The notes beneath the pieces are model-generated. The model was not told the DNA's origin and ran no database searches. It was given only the letters and a program-made list of their open reading frames with translations. From the NCBI GenBank assembly GCA_018398815.1, contig CM031614.1:52999382-53063381 (forward strand): DNA of 64,000 bases, given 5' to 3'. A program made the position numbers and the translations under genes. Each line of letters starts with the position of its first letter. The stretch's first letter is position 1. This DNA is from Conus ventricosus (Eukaryota; Mollusca; Gastropoda; Neogastropoda; Conidae). Of this stretch, positions 63,180-64,000 are shown piece by piece.

Positions 63180-64000
63180 TCCTCAACATCTGCTGCTAAA
63201 GCTGTAAATTTGTTGCTTAATTTCACTGGACTATCTGCAGACCTGCTGGCAGACTTGCCAACAGGTGAAGTAGGTCTGGGTTTAGGAGACGGTGGAGGTT
63301 TCTTCCTGATCTCCACCATCTCCACACTGGATTGAACTCCCTTGCCCGCACGGGCACTGGACAGAGGAGTTCGAGGTAGGGGTGCTGGTTTTTTAATCTG
63401 CCCAGCAGCAGATGTTGTAGACTGCTGGGCAGTCTGAGGGGTGCGGATTTTTTGCCTCCACCAGGGTCAGTCACTTTGGTTTGGAAGGTGGTGGACCTGC
63501 TACCACCAGAACTGACAGATCTTACTTGCAATGTTTTCGAAAACATGAATTCATCAGTCTGGCAGCAGACTGACCGAGTAAAACTGTGGGAACCTTCTTT
63601 ACAGCCGAAGCGTAGGAAGAAGCTGTCGGCGTCTGACTGCCCACAACCTGTTTCCGGGCTTCAAAAAAAGAGATCTTCTTTTCCGTTTTGACTCGTTGTA
63701 TAGCTGATTCATGAATCCAAGAAGGACAATTTCGGGAAGAGGAGGGATGGTCGCCACCGCAGTTAGCACAATGTGCCGGATCATGACACGGCCATCATGG
63801 GTTGCCTTGCAGCAAATACCACACACCTCCTGCCCAGAACAGCGGTCCCTGACATGGCCAAACTTCTGGCACCTGAAGCACCTCAACGGGGACGAACATA
63901 TAACTGAACCCGGACATTCAGGTAGCCGACTTTGATGACCGGAGGCAGCACAGGGTTGCAGAATGTCAGAAAGAGGGTGTTGGTGGCCACCCTTTCTGCA
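63180..64000 (-). pseudogene. LINE copy B ORF1, C-terminal part, cut by window end
   Basis: Minus-strand text contains LRCFRCQKFGHVRDRCSG, a C-x2-C-x4-H-x4-C zinc knuckle, then CGICCKATHDG and a basic region. After a frame change, SSGGSRSTTFQTKVTDPGGG and PVPVRAREF follow. It matches the broken ORF1 of copy A. The N-terminal half lies beyond 64000. At least two frame changes are present. Confidence 0.82.

Larger units (their letters stand above)
58333..64000 (-). mobile_element. LINE copy B, RNase H-type non-LTR retrotransposon, truncated by window end
   Basis: Read on the minus strand: ORF1 with a CCHC knuckle (from the window end to about 63180), ORF2 from 63140 with endonuclease, reverse transcriptase, RNase H and a C-terminal zinc motif, then a 3' UTR ending with AACATTATCTTTTTCTTATC at about 58333. 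A ~900-bp insertion interrupts the reverse transcriptase. This copy is far better preserved than copy A and serves as its reference. The I/Jockey-group assignment rests on the RNase H and domain order. Confidence 0.9.

Overview
The window is eukaryotic and most likely from a mollusc, probably a marine gastropod. The host genes are intron-split and short, sitting in AT-rich, microsatellite-rich, transposon-rich DNA. Repeats include an RNase H-type LINE, tRNA-headed SINEs, Ty3/Gypsy elements and hAT-like DNA transposons. The phylum is inferred from this repeat and gene style, not from a diagnostic marker.

The only host gene recognised is a NADH-cytochrome b5 reductase (CYB5R family) on the plus strand. 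Six exons lie between 9307 and 27010, encoding about 250 C-terminal residues. The N-terminal anchor exon or exons were not found. A long candidate 3' UTR runs to about 30.93 kb. A second, unidentified host gene is represented by one 3'-terminal exon on the minus strand (48642-48981).

Layout: 1-2480 low complexity and a 59-bp minisatellite; 2481-8543 LINE copy A (plus); 9307-30.9k the CYB5R gene, whose introns carry minisatellites, SINEs, an hAT-like element, an hAT/OTU element, a perfect 66-bp palindrome and a cysteine-rich ORF set on the opposite strand; 31.2-32.1k RTE-like fragment; 32221-36307 Gypsy-1 (plus) with LTRs, 5-bp target duplication and no gag; 37611-42116 Gypsy-2 (minus) with LTRs, 5-bp target duplication, gag and pol; 42.1-51.6k intergenic DNA with microsatellites, a LINE scrap, a 170-bp repeat, the orphan exon, a SINE and a 100-N gap; 51.7-54.9k a 45-bp minisatellite of about 72 units; 57.4-57.8k a foldback element with a hammerhead-like core; 58.3k-64000 LINE copy B (minus), holding a ~900-bp insertion with its own target duplication.

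Single-base homopolymer length differences break almost every coding region. They show up as phase errors in the CYB5R exons, as frameshifts in all the retroelements, and as nearly all indels between paired Gypsy-1 LTRs. Residual long-read error is the simplest explanation, so apparent pseudogenisation should be read with care.
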